The notes below the pieces were generated by a model, which did no database searches, was not told the origin of the DNA, and worked only from the letters and a program-made list of their open reading frames with translations. A stretch of DNA of 64,000 nucleotides from the NCBI GenBank assembly GCA_007753915.1, contig CP036352.1, positions 496,001 to 560,000 of the forward strand, given 5' to 3'. Both the position numbers and the translations under genes were made by a program. Positions 44,585 through 52,420 of the stretch are shown piece by piece (position 1 is the first letter of the stretch; each line of letters begins with the position of its first letter). Origin of the DNA: Phycisphaerae bacterium RAS2. GTDB lineage: Bacteria; Planctomycetota; Phycisphaerae; UBA1845; UTPLA1.

Positions 44585-45598
44585 ATGAAAACCCATCGCG
44601 TTCATCGCCTGCTCAAGCTCATCACCCTGTTGCGCAGCGGCCGCGCGTTCGACGCCGACGGCCTCGCGCGCGAGGCGAAGATCGGCCGTCGCACGCTCTT
44701 TCGCGATTTGAGCCTGCTCAAGTCCGCCGGCATCGAGTACGAGTTCGACTCGCGCAAGAACACCTATTCGCTCGGCGACGCGCCGCTGTTGCCGCCGGTT
44801 CATCTCGACTCCAACGAGGCCCTCGCGCTGCTGCTGATCACGCGGCGATTCCTCGCACGGCAGGTGCATCCGCTCTTTCGCAAGGCCCTCGACGCCGCCA
44901 TCAAGATCGAGAGCCAGTTACCGCAATCCCTGCTGCACCACTGCGGCCAACTGATCGACGGCATCTCGGTGCGCTGGCAGCCGGTCTGCGACGGCGAGGC
45001 TGCGTCGGATGTGTTCCTGTCGCTTCAACGGGCACTGGCCCAGCGCGTGCGCGTCCGCGTGCGCTACGACAGCGTGCAGGATAAAGCCGAGCTGGACCTG
45101 CTGCTCGATCCGCTGCGGCTGATCTTCGTCTCGCGCGCGTGGTATCTCATCGCCTACAGCCACATGCACCAGTCCGCGCGCACCTTCAAGATCGAGCGCA
45201 TGCTCGCCGTGAACGTGACAGCCGAGCCGTTCACGCCGCCGCGCGACTTCGACGAGAGCAATTACTTCGGCCTTGCCTGGCGGATGATCCCCGAGGGGCA
45301 GGTGTACGACGTGCGGCTGCGCTTCTGCCCGCTCGTGGCGACGAGCGTGGAAGAGGTGCATTGGCACGATACGCAGGAGACTCGTCGCGAGCCGGACGGG
45401 GCGCTGATCTTCGCGGCGCGGGTCGACGGCTTGAGCGAGATCGCGTCTTGGATCATGAGCTACGGCGAGCACGTGACCGTGCTGGAGCCGCCCGCGCTGC
45501 GCGATGCGGTCCTGGACAAGGCGCGCAAGCTGCTGGCGGCGCACAACGGGCATGATGGCGCCGGGTCGCCCGCGGACGCGCCGAAAGGGGACGCCTGA
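44585..45598 (+). CDS. WYL-domain transcriptional regulator (YafY-like)
   Basis: A 337-aa regulator. Residues 1-60 form an HTH_11-type winged helix (HRVHRLLKLITLLRSGRAFDADGLAREAKIGRRTLFRDLSLLKSAGIEYEFD). Residues about 150-230 form a WYL domain (VRYDSVQDKAELDLLLDPLRLIFVSRAWYLIAYSHMHQSARTFKIERM), then a WCX-like C-terminal extension. WYL regulators sense small ligands or nucleic acids and often control defence or DNA-damage genes. Its stop overlaps the dtd start (TGATG), an unusual pairing. Confidence 0.93.
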   Translation: MKTHRVHRLLKLITLLRSGRAFDADGLAREAKIGRRTLFRDLSLLKSAGIEYEFDSRKNTYSLGDAPLLPPVHLDSNEALALLLITRRFLARQVHPLFRKALDAAIKIESQLPQSLLHHCGQLIDGISVRWQPVCDGEAASDVFLSLQRALAQRVRVRVRYDSVQDKAELDLLLDPLRLIFVSRAWYLIAYSHMHQSARTFKIERMLAVNVTAEPFTPPRDFDESNYFGLAWRMIPEGQVYDVRLRFCPLVATSVEEVHWHDTQETRREPDGALIFAARVDGLSEIASWIMSYGEHVTVLEPPALRDAVLDKARKLLAAHNGHDGAGSPADAPKGDA

Positions 45599-46050
45599 TG
45601 CGCGCCGTCGTGCAGCGCGTGGCGCAGGCCGAGGTCACGGTGGACGGCGCGACCGTCGGCCGCTGCGAGGCGGGCCTGCTTGTGTACGTCGGCGTGGCGC
45701 TGGGCGACGGCCCGGCCGACGCGACGGCGCTGGCGTCGAAGGTGCGCTACCTGCGGATCTTTCCCGACGCGGCCGGCAAGATGAATCTCGACGTGTGTCA
45801 GTCCGGCGGCAGCGTGCTGGCTGTGAGCAATTTCACGCTGCTGGCCGACACGAGCCAGGGCCGGCGGCCGGCGTTCACGGGCGCGGCCCCGCCGGAGGAG
45901 GCCGAGCGGCTGTTCGAGCAATTCTGCGCGGCGCTGCGCGAGTTGGGCGTGCATGCCGAGCAGGGGCGATTCGGCGCGTCGATGCGCGTGGCGTCGGTCA
46001 ACGCCGGGCCGATCAACATGTTGCTGGATACGCGACCGGGCGGTGCGTAA
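45598..46050 (+). CDS. dtd: D-aminoacyl-tRNA deacylase
   Basis: A 150-aa homodimeric enzyme that hydrolyses D-aminoacyl- and glycyl-tRNAs, protecting translation. Hallmarks are MRAVVQRVAQAEVTVDG, KMNLDVCQSGGSVLAVSNFTLLADTS (family SQ/SNFTL motif) and the C-terminal NAGPINMLLDT (NxGP cross-subunit loop). ATG 45598 overlaps the WYL gene stop, so translation is coupled. Confidence 0.95.
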   Translation: MRAVVQRVAQAEVTVDGATVGRCEAGLLVYVGVALGDGPADATALASKVRYLRIFPDAAGKMNLDVCQSGGSVLAVSNFTLLADTSQGRRPAFTGAAPPEEAERLFEQFCAALRELGVHAEQGRFGASMRVASVNAGPINMLLDTRPGGA

Positions 46051-46070
46051 GGGTATCGCGCCGCGACCCC

Positions 46071-46092
46071 AATCCGAGCCGCGACCGTGAGG
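46071..46092. repeat. 22-bp dispersed repeat, second copy
   Basis: AATCCGAGCCGCGACCGTGA followed by GG, matching the permease 3' end at 18270-18291 in 21 of 22 positions. It lies 21 nt after the dtd stop and precedes another GC-rich stretch (GGAGCGGGTTCCTGGG). Confidence 0.55.
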
Positions 46093-46326
46093 GAGCGGGT
46101 TCCTGGGTTCGTCGAGCCCGCCCGCCACGGCGGATCTGCGACTCGCTGACGCGCGCGGCTCGGTTCGAATGCGATCATTGCCTGCTTCCGACGCCCGCAT
46201 CGCGTCCGTTGCCCTGCCGCGGATTCGACAGTATCCTAATGTCTGTATCTCGGGTCGCCGCGGTCTGCGGTGTGGCCGTTCGGCTCGCCGGCGGCGGCGA
46301 TGGGGTCACTTCTCGGGAGGCATCGC

Positions 46327-46815
46327 ATGAAAGGTGTCGTCATTCTGGCCCTCGTTCTGGGGGCGTTGGGCGCGGGCGTGTGGTTCACGGTGCTCAAGTC
46401 GTCGATGAGCGATCAGGGCGAGCTGTTTGTCGTCGTGCTGGGTCCGCCGGACGAGAACAACCTGATGGAGTTCGATGTGTGCGTCGAGCTTGGCACCGCC
46501 ACGCGGGCCAAGCCGCCGGTGAATGAGCGTTTCGAGCCGCAGTGGGACGAGTGGATCGACCAGCGCTTCGCGATGCGCGACAGCGCCGGCAAGAAGCTGC
46601 CGTTCACGCGAATCGCGCACACGATGCTGATCGACGAGAGGAAGTTCAAACACCTGCCGGAGTTCTACGTGCAGTACCGCCTCGAGCCGGGGAAGGAATA
46701 CACGCTTGACTTCATCCCCAAGAACAATCCCGTCCGCTATCGATACAAGTTCACGACGTCGAGCGCGTTCGGCCCGGCGCGGGAGAACTTCGTGCCGATC
46801 GAGGGGGAGAAGTAG
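46327..46815 (+). CDS. Membrane-anchored hypothetical protein
   Basis: A 162-aa protein with one N-terminal transmembrane helix (GVVILALVLGALGAGVWFTVL) and an outside domain with no known match (PPDENNLMEFDVCVELGTA, LPEFYVQYRLEPGKEYTLDF). GGGAGG 6-7 nt before ATG 46327 decides the start over the longer frame from 46270. It is followed by a strong bidirectional terminator. Confidence 0.8.
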   Translation: MKGVVILALVLGALGAGVWFTVLKSSMSDQGELFVVVLGPPDENNLMEFDVCVELGTATRAKPPVNERFEPQWDEWIDQRFAMRDSAGKKLPFTRIAHTMLIDERKFKHLPEFYVQYRLEPGKEYTLDFIPKNNPVRYRYKFTTSSAFGPARENFVPIEGEK

Positions 46816-46883
46816 GCTGAAGCAAGACGGAAGAAACGATTGGCGAATCGTGGAGCGTCGCGGTGTGTCCTGCATCGACTCCT

Positions 46884-46913
46884 AAAGCGGCCGGCAAGCT
46901 TGCCGGCCGCTTT
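46884..46913. terminator. Bidirectional intrinsic terminator
   Basis: A perfect 30-bp palindrome, AAAGCGGCCGGCAAG and its complement, with the outer A/T runs giving T-tails on both strands. It separates the plus-strand gene ending at 46815 from the minus-strand gene ending at 46912, and overlaps the latter's stop by 2 nt. Confidence 0.9.
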
Positions 46914-47514
46914 ATTGCGCGGGGGGCTTGAACTCTATTCGTTGCAATGCTGCCCGCATCGCATCCGGAATGGCAGTGCCGCATTCGGGGCAGATGCCCG
47001 TTGTGTTGCCGACCAGGTTGTATCCACAGAATGAGCACGCTTCGTTCGTTGTGTTGAGCGCAGGTTTCAGGCGACGTGCAATGCGACGAGTTAACCACGC
47101 CGAGCCTCCTGCTAATGGTATGGAGAAATGCAACCAAACCCACCTGTTCCAGGGAATCAACGAATGAAATTGAATCATCGAGGGGCCCATAAGGAAAGGC
47201 GCGACCTCCACAGCAAGCGCAATGACCAGAGCATTGCGCACCGAGCCTCGTTGATGCCGCCACCCAAGCCACGCGCCGACAGCCGTCATTAAGACCCATC
47301 TTGGGACCAGGGTCCAAAGCATCGTCGCGAATACTGGTCGGACCAGCCCCACCCAGCAGAACCATCCATGGATGGTTGTGACCTCAAAGCAATGTCCCCA
47401 CCACAATCTAAGAATCATATCAATAGGCACCAATGCCAGTGTCGCAATAAGAAGTCGACGCAAGGGCCACGATTGGGAAACGGGCTTGTTGACGCTCGGA
47501 GCATCCTTGGCCAT
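46912..47514 (-). CDS. Membrane protein with C-terminal CxxC zinc ribbon
   Basis: A 200-aa protein with about four membrane segments and a C-terminal zinc ribbon, CSFCGYNLVGNTTGICPECG. This combination is frequent in planctomycetes and is a main clue to the host. The membrane region (VPRWVLMTAVGAWLG...WLTRRIARRL) resembles that of the gene at 47858-48352 (VPTFVLMSSLGAVLG...WIARRVTQR), so the two are paralogues. Function is unknown. Its stop overlaps the terminator. Confidence 0.85.
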   Translation of the reverse strand: MAKDAPSVNKPVSQSWPLRRLLIATLALVPIDMILRLWWGHCFEVTTIHGWFCWVGLVRPVFATMLWTLVPRWVLMTAVGAWLGWRHQRGSVRNALVIALAVEVAPFLMGPSMIQFHSLIPWNRWVWLHFSIPLAGGSAWLTRRIARRLKPALNTTNEACSFCGYNLVGNTTGICPECGTAIPDAMRAALQRIEFKPPAQ

Positions 47515-47527
47515 GTGCGATGTCAGT

Positions 47528-47812
47528 CTAATCGGAATGACGCTTAAGGCCTAACTGGGTGTTGCGAAGGGACTGCGTGCCCGGCGCGTGCAGCAATTTC
47601 TGCTGCAGTGCGTGAAATCGCGTCGGGTCAGCCTCACACCGCCACTCGCTAACGTATATGAATCCACAACACACGCCAATTTGAAAGATGCCTTCATCCG
47701 GATAAGTGGCATGGCAATAGTGGAGTATTGTGGTAAGGCCCCAGACAACGATACACATTCCAAGCAGCCAAACCGGAATGCTCGATCTCTTTCGTGCCCC
47801 CGACTTTTGCAT
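47528..47812 (-). CDS. Small Cys-containing membrane protein
   Basis: A 94-aa protein with one clear membrane helix (PVWLLGMCIVVWGLTTILHYC) and a Cys-rich short loop (IGVCCGFIYVSEWRCEADPTR). ATG 47812 was chosen over GTG 47818; no ribosome site is obvious. It lies 13 nt upstream of the zinc-ribbon gene and 45 nt after the membrane-protein gene at 47858. Function is unknown. It is supported by its position and hydrophobic profile only. Confidence 0.55.
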   Translation of the reverse strand: MQKSGARKRSSIPVWLLGMCIVVWGLTTILHYCHATYPDEGIFQIGVCCGFIYVSEWRCEADPTRFHALQQKLLHAPGTQSLRNTQLGLKRHSD

Positions 47813-47857
47813 TGCCACGCGTGATCGGCTCCGATGGAGAGGCGCGAAATCGCACTG

Positions 47858-48352
47858 TTATGACGTGCATGCGACCCTGGGCGCGGGAGGCGTCTGGCGA
47901 CATCGCTGCGTGACTCGTCGGGCGATCCATGCGGATAGGGTCGCCAGCGGCACGCCGTGGAAATTAAACGCAAACAGGAGCATCGAAAATCGATGCGACG
48001 GATCTCTCGGAATCGACATCGCAAACACAAATTTTGTCAGCCACACAGCCAGCGCGATCAGGAATGCCACGAGAATTCCGTCGTGCTTCCGTTTCGCCCC
48101 CAGCACCGCGCCGAGCGAACTCATCAAGACGAACGTTGGAACATACGACCACACGATCGGAGCGTAGAGTGCGAATCGGCCCAGGTCGATGGTTTGAGCC
48201 ATCGCTCTAACTCTTGCAGAACTCCAACTGCCGGCCCAGAAGCTGCTAAGGATGACGTCCAGCACGACAGCAACAAGGAACACGGCGCAGAATTGACTCC
48301 ACGGCCGAAGACCGAGGAACGATCGTTCCTGTTGTGCGGGGCGAGTCGTCAT
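47858..48352 (-). CDS. Membrane protein paralogous to the zinc-ribbon gene at 46912
   Basis: A 164-aa protein with about four membrane segments. The middle (YVPTFVLMSSLGAVLGAKRKHDGILVAFLIALAVWLTKFV) and C-terminus (LATLSAWIARRVTQR) match the gene at 46912-47514, but the zinc ribbon is missing here. Function is unknown. It heads a three-gene minus-strand run that is AT-richer than its neighbours. Confidence 0.75.
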   Translation of the reverse strand: MTTRPAQQERSFLGLRPWSQFCAVFLVAVVLDVILSSFWAGSWSSARVRAMAQTIDLGRFALYAPIVWSYVPTFVLMSSLGAVLGAKRKHDGILVAFLIALAVWLTKFVFAMSIPRDPSHRFSMLLFAFNFHGVPLATLSAWIARRVTQRCRQTPPAPRVACTS

Positions 48353-48467
48353 TCGTATGAATAGTCTAGGCGAGGCAAACGGCGGATTTCAAGCAGCGAA
48401 AGCGGCGGCGTGAACGCCTCTGTTCGCGTCAATCGACGCCTCCGGCAGCATCGTTTACCCTTATCGA

Positions 48468-48902
48468 ATGGATCGGCGGCGGCGAAATCGTATCTGCACC
48501 TGGCTCATCGTCCTGGGCATCAGCAACTTCATCGTCTACGCCATCATCTACGCCATCATCGGCGGCGACGCCCCCAACGGCTACATCAAGAAAATCGACG
48601 GGCAATCCGTCTATTACGTTCGCGGCCATTTTGTCCACCGGGCCATCGGCTACGAACAGGACGTGCCGCGCTGGGTCTGGCTCTACAGCTACGTCCACTC
48701 GATCAGCATCTGGCCTTCCATCGCCGCGACGCTGCTGGCGATGCTGGTCATGGCGCGGCCGCACATCATGGCGACGTATCAGCGCGGCATCATCACCGGG
48801 ACGACGCTGGTGACGGTGCTGGCGACGGTGATCGTGATGGTGACGTCGCTCATCATGGTGTTCTTCATCAAGGATTTCATCCAGCATCTGATGCAGGCGT
48901 GA
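48468..48902 (+). CDS. Three-helix membrane protein of unknown function
   Basis: A 144-aa protein. Helices lie at about residues 12-31 (LIVLGISNFIVYAIIYAII), 75-95 (SISIWPSIAATLLAMLVMA) and 108-138 (GIITGTTLVTVLATVIVMV). The loop after helix 1 carries IKKIDGQSVYYVRGHFVHRAIGYEQDVPRW. No family match is recognised. It ends 7 nt before the DinG-like helicase gene, with which it may be co-transcribed. Confidence 0.75.
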   Translation: MDRRRRNRICTWLIVLGISNFIVYAIIYAIIGGDAPNGYIKKIDGQSVYYVRGHFVHRAIGYEQDVPRWVWLYSYVHSISIWPSIAATLLAMLVMARPHIMATYQRGIITGTTLVTVLATVIVMVTSLIMVFFIKDFIQHLMQA

Positions 48903-48909
48903 GGGGGAC

Positions 48910-50928
48910 ATGAACGAAACGACTGCCGCCGCTGTTGCATCGCATTGCGCTGCTGAATCTGCGCCGGGCGTGTCGGCCGCCGAAGCGCGTCACGCCGCCG
49001 CGCACCCGGATCGCGCGGCGCTGTTTGCCCGCGCGCTGGAGCGGTACGAATCGCGCCCGCAGCAAATGGCGATGGCGCAGGCCGTGGGCGAGGCGCTGGC
49101 GGGGCCGCACCATTTGATGGTTGAGGCGGGGACGGGCGTCGGGAAGAGCTTCGCGTACCTGCTGCCCGTGATCGAGCACGTGGTGTCGCAGCGCAAGCGC
49201 GTGGTGATCTCGACGCATACGATCGCGCTGCAGGAACAGTTGATGGAGAAGGACATCCCCGCGCTGGGCCGCGTGGTGGAGGGGCGGTTCAAGGCCGTGC
49301 TGGTGAAGGGGCGGCACAATTACCTCGGCCTGCGCCGTCTGATGCAGACGAGCCGGCGGCAGGGAGCGATGCTCGTCGAGTCGCGCGAGGGGGAGCAGTT
49401 GCGGCGGATCGAGGACTGGGCCTACGAGACGCGCGAGGGCAGCCTGTCGGACCTGCCGTTCACGCCGCTGCCGCAATTATGGCAGCACGTGCGCAGCGAA
49501 AGCAACAACTGCATGGGGCCTAAGTGCGAGACGTACGACAAGTGTTTTTATCAGCGGGCGCGGCGGAATGCGGCCGACGCCGACGTGCTGGTGGTCAACC
49601 ACGCGCTGTTCTTTAGCGATCTGGCGCTGCGGTCGCGCGAGAACGTGTCGTTCCTGCCGGACTACGACGCGGTCATCTTCGATGAGGCGCACACGCTGGA
49701 GGCCGTGGCGAGCGATTATTTCGGCGTGAGCGTGAGCAGCCGCACGGTGGACGCGGTGCTGAACGGGCTGTTCAACGAGCGGACGGGCCGCGGGCTGCTG
49801 GCAATGCTGGAGTGCGATCCGCTGCGGCGCGAGGTGACGGCGGTACGGTCGAAAGCCGACGCGCTGTTCGCGCAGATCGGCCGCATGGCGACCGGCAATG
49901 GAGCGTCGCGCCTGCGAAGGCCGCCGACGGTGGAGAATTTGCTCTCGCCGGCGCTGCACGCGCTGGCGGTGAAGCTGCGCGAGGTGAAGGGGCAGTGTCC
50001 GCGCGAGGATGAGCAGTTCGAATTGAGCAGCGCGGCCGATCGCTGCGTCGAATCGGCCGAGGCGCTGGAGGCGCTGCTGAAGCAGCAACTGGCCGATTGT
50101 GTGTACTGGCTCGAGGCGTCGAACGGGCGCGACGGCGGCGTGTCGCTGCGGGCGGCGCCGACGACGGTGGGGCCGATCCTGCGCGAGGCGCTGTTTGAGC
50201 GCGTGAAGAGCATCGTGTTGACCAGCGCGACGCTTTCGACCGGCGGCGAGGAGGGGTTTGAGTACCTGCGCGGGCGGCTTGGCGCGGTGGAGGCGCGATC
50301 GCTGCGGCTGGATTCGCCGTTCAACTATCGCGAACAGGTGACGCTGCACGTGGAGGCGGGGTTGCCCGAGCCGAACGACAAGGCGTTCCTGTCGGCGGCG
50401 TGCGAGAAAATCAAGACGTATTTAGAGATGACAGGCGGGCGCGCGTTTGTGTTGTTCACGAGTTACGCGGCGCTGAACCAGGCCGAGGCCCTGTTGAAGG
50501 ATTTTTGTGCGGCGAATTCGATGCGACTGCTCGTGCAGGGACGGGAGATGGCGCGGTCGGCAATGCTGGCGGCGTTCAAGGCTGACGGCCGCGCGGTGCT
50601 GCTGGGCACCGAGTCGTTCTGGCAGGGGGTGGACGTGCCGGGCGACGCGCTGGGGAACGTGATCATCACGAAGCTGCCGTTCAGCCCGCCGGATCAACCG
50701 CTGACGGCCGCGCGCGTGGAGGCGATCGACGCGGCCGGCGGAAACGCGTTCATGGAGTATCAGGTGCCCGAAGCGGTGCTCAAGCTCAAGCAGGGTTTCG
50801 GGCGGCTGATCCGCACGGCGAGCGATCGGGGCATCGTGGTGATTCTCGACAAGCGCGTGCGGACGAAGGCCTATGGGCGGATGTTTCTGTCGGCGCTGCC
50901 GGCGTGCAAGGTGGAAGTGCATCAATAG
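48910..50928 (+). CDS. DinG/XPD-like ATP-dependent DNA helicase
   Basis: A 672-aa superfamily 2 helicase. Motif I is EAGTGVGKSFAYLLP, motif II DEAHTLE, and the C-terminal motifs include LGTESFWQGVDVPG and QGFGRLIRTASDRG. The Fe-S cluster cysteines sit in NNCMGPKCETYDKCFYQRA. DinG-type enzymes unwind R-loops and forked DNA and relieve replication-transcription conflicts. The TAG stop (50926) lies inside the first unit of a heptamer array. GAGGGGG precedes ATG 48910. Confidence 0.93.
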   Translation: MNETTAAAVASHCAAESAPGVSAAEARHAAAHPDRAALFARALERYESRPQQMAMAQAVGEALAGPHHLMVEAGTGVGKSFAYLLPVIEHVVSQRKRVVISTHTIALQEQLMEKDIPALGRVVEGRFKAVLVKGRHNYLGLRRLMQTSRRQGAMLVESREGEQLRRIEDWAYETREGSLSDLPFTPLPQLWQHVRSESNNCMGPKCETYDKCFYQRARRNAADADVLVVNHALFFSDLALRSRENVSFLPDYDAVIFDEAHTLEAVASDYFGVSVSSRTVDAVLNGLFNERTGRGLLAMLECDPLRREVTAVRSKADALFAQIGRMATGNGASRLRRPPTVENLLSPALHALAVKLREVKGQCPREDEQFELSSAADRCVESAEALEALLKQQLADCVYWLEASNGRDGGVSLRAAPTTVGPILREALFERVKSIVLTSATLSTGGEEGFEYLRGRLGAVEARSLRLDSPFNYREQVTLHVEAGLPEPNDKAFLSAACEKIKTYLEMTGGRAFVLFTSYAALNQAEALLKDFCAANSMRLLVQGREMARSAMLAAFKADGRAVLLGTESFWQGVDVPGDALGNVIITKLPFSPPDQPLTAARVEAIDAAGGNAFMEYQVPEAVLKLKQGFGRLIRTASDRGIVVILDKRVRTKAYGRMFLSALPACKVEVHQ

Positions 50929-50986
50929 CGAATAGCGAATGGCAAATAGCCAATAGCGAAAAGGGAATTGCGAATAGCGAAGAGAA
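50924..50986. repeat. Heptanucleotide tandem array AATAGCG, 9 units
   Basis: Nine 7-bp units (AATAGCG with variants such as AATGGCA and AATAGCC) that start inside the DinG stop region. Its first 20 bp recur inverted at 51288-51307. Confidence 0.9.
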
Positions 50987-51258
50987 TGGTGCCGCATTGA
51001 TCCCAGCCCCGAGCGCAAGCGAGTGGGCACCAGGTGTCATCGATTTAGAATGATCGCTCTGAATGATCTGTGGGTATCCGAGATGGGCGCTTCCGGTGCC
51101 CGCTCGTCCGCCGCGGCGAATCCGTGACTCGCGCTCGGGGCTAGGTTGGGGATGACAGCGGTTCAGTATGAAGAATAGAATCGCAGCAAGCTCCGCATTT
51201 CCGAACGAACCATTCGACGCTTTCAAAGCGAACCATTCAACGGCGCCGGTCACTCTAC
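50987..51258. other. Intergenic DNA between convergent heptamer arrays
   Basis: No gene is supported in these 272 bases, which lie between two heptamer arrays in opposite orientation. No terminator hairpin with a T-tail is visible, so the arrays themselves may provide the boundary between the convergent genes. Confidence 0.5.
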
Positions 51259-51307
51259 ATTTTCAATTCTCTGTTCTCCATTCCTTCGCCATTCGCTATT
51301 CGCTATT
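51259..51307. repeat. Inverted heptamer array, 7 units
   Basis: On the minus strand, units read AATAGCG (twice), AATGGCG, then degenerating units. GCCATTCGCTATTCGCTATT (51288-51307) is the exact reverse complement of 50924-50943. The array overlaps the TAG stop (51303-51305) of the dehydrogenase gene. Confidence 0.88.
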
Positions 51308-52184
51308 CATTCCCACTTCCCGCCAGGGCTTCCAGCGCGCGGATCAGCGATTGCGTCCCGTTGCGTCCACCGCCCATCTCGATCAGCTTGCCATAAAGCG
51401 TCTTCGCCAGCGCGAGGCCGGGCAGGATCAGCCCCATGCGGTCGGCCTCGTCGAGCGCGATCTGCATGTCTTTCACAAAATGCTCGACATAAAACCCCGG
51501 CGCGAAGTCGCCCTTGAGAATCCGCGGGCCGTAGTTGGCGAGGCTCCACGAGCCGGCCGCGCCGCCGCCGACGCTGGCCATGACCTTGTCCATGTCGAGG
51601 CCGCACCGGCGGGCATAAAGCAACCCTTCGCAGACGGCGACCATTCCGGCTGCGATGAGAATCTGATTGACCATCTTGGTGTGCTGGCCGCTGCCAGCGT
51701 CGCCGTGATGGACGATTGTCTTGCCAAGCGTTTCAAAGAGCGGGCGCATGCGTTCGAAGGCATCCGCATCGCCGCCGACCATGATGGACAGCGTTGCGTT
51801 TCGCGCGCCGATGTCGCCGCCGCTGACGGGCGCATCCAGCGCGAAGCAGCCCCGCGCGCGGGCCGTCTCGGCCAGTTCCGCCGCCAGCGCCGGGCTGCTG
51901 GTGGTGCAATCAATCAGAACGCCGCCCGCCGGCAGCGCGGCGATCACGCCGTCCGGTCCCAGCGCCACGGCGCGCACGTCATCGGGGAATCCCAGCATCA
52001 TAAAGACAACCGTCGCGTCGTGCGCCGTGTCGGCCGCGCGATCGTGCCAGACCGCGCCGCGCCCGATCAAGTCCGCCGCTTTCTCCTTGGTGCGGCTGTG
52101 GATGTGCACATCGTGCCCCGCGGCGAGCAGATGCCCCGCCATCGACCGCCCCATGACGCCTGTGCCGATCCAGCCGATTCGCAT
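51303..52184 (-). CDS. Beta-hydroxyacid dehydrogenase (3-hydroxyisobutyrate dehydrogenase family)
   Basis: A 293-aa NAD(P)-dependent enzyme of the 3-hydroxyisobutyrate/tartronate-semialdehyde/6PGDH-like family. Dinucleotide-binding loop IGWIGTGVMGRSMAGHL, substrate motif FALDAPVSGGDIGA and catalytic Lys in GQHTKMVNQIL. The reaction is oxidation of a beta-hydroxyacid; the substrate is not predictable. GGGAG precedes ATG 52184. Its stop lies in the heptamer array. Confidence 0.93.
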   Translation of the reverse strand: MRIGWIGTGVMGRSMAGHLLAAGHDVHIHSRTKEKAADLIGRGAVWHDRAADTAHDATVVFMMLGFPDDVRAVALGPDGVIAALPAGGVLIDCTTSSPALAAELAETARARGCFALDAPVSGGDIGARNATLSIMVGGDADAFERMRPLFETLGKTIVHHGDAGSGQHTKMVNQILIAAGMVAVCEGLLYARRCGLDMDKVMASVGGGAAGSWSLANYGPRILKGDFAPGFYVEHFVKDMQIALDEADRMGLILPGLALAKTLYGKLIEMGGGRNGTQSLIRALEALAGSGNE

Positions 52185-52274
52185 TGTGAGCTCCCGTCCT
52201 GATGCTGATCGAAATCATGCGAGCGACGCCCAGGGAATGCAATGCTGCGGTGGACCACCGACCCCGTGCGAGCG

Positions 52275-52302
52275 AAGCCGACGGATTGCAATCCATCGGC
52301 TT
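52275..52302. repeat. 28-bp palindrome, second copy of the 1140-1169 element
   Basis: Arms AAGCCGACGGATTG and CAATCCATCGGCTT, one mismatch. The inner 24 bp match 1143-1166 in 22 positions. It is in the divergent gap before the S46 peptidase gene. Confidence 0.65.
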
Positions 52303-52420
52303 ACGGCTCCAGCGGCGTCATTGGATCTCCGGCGATTCATCTGACACCTTGCGTTGGATCGCGAACGCGAAATCCGCTATCATCCACGCGGCGATGCACC
52401 CATTACGAAAGGATTGATTG

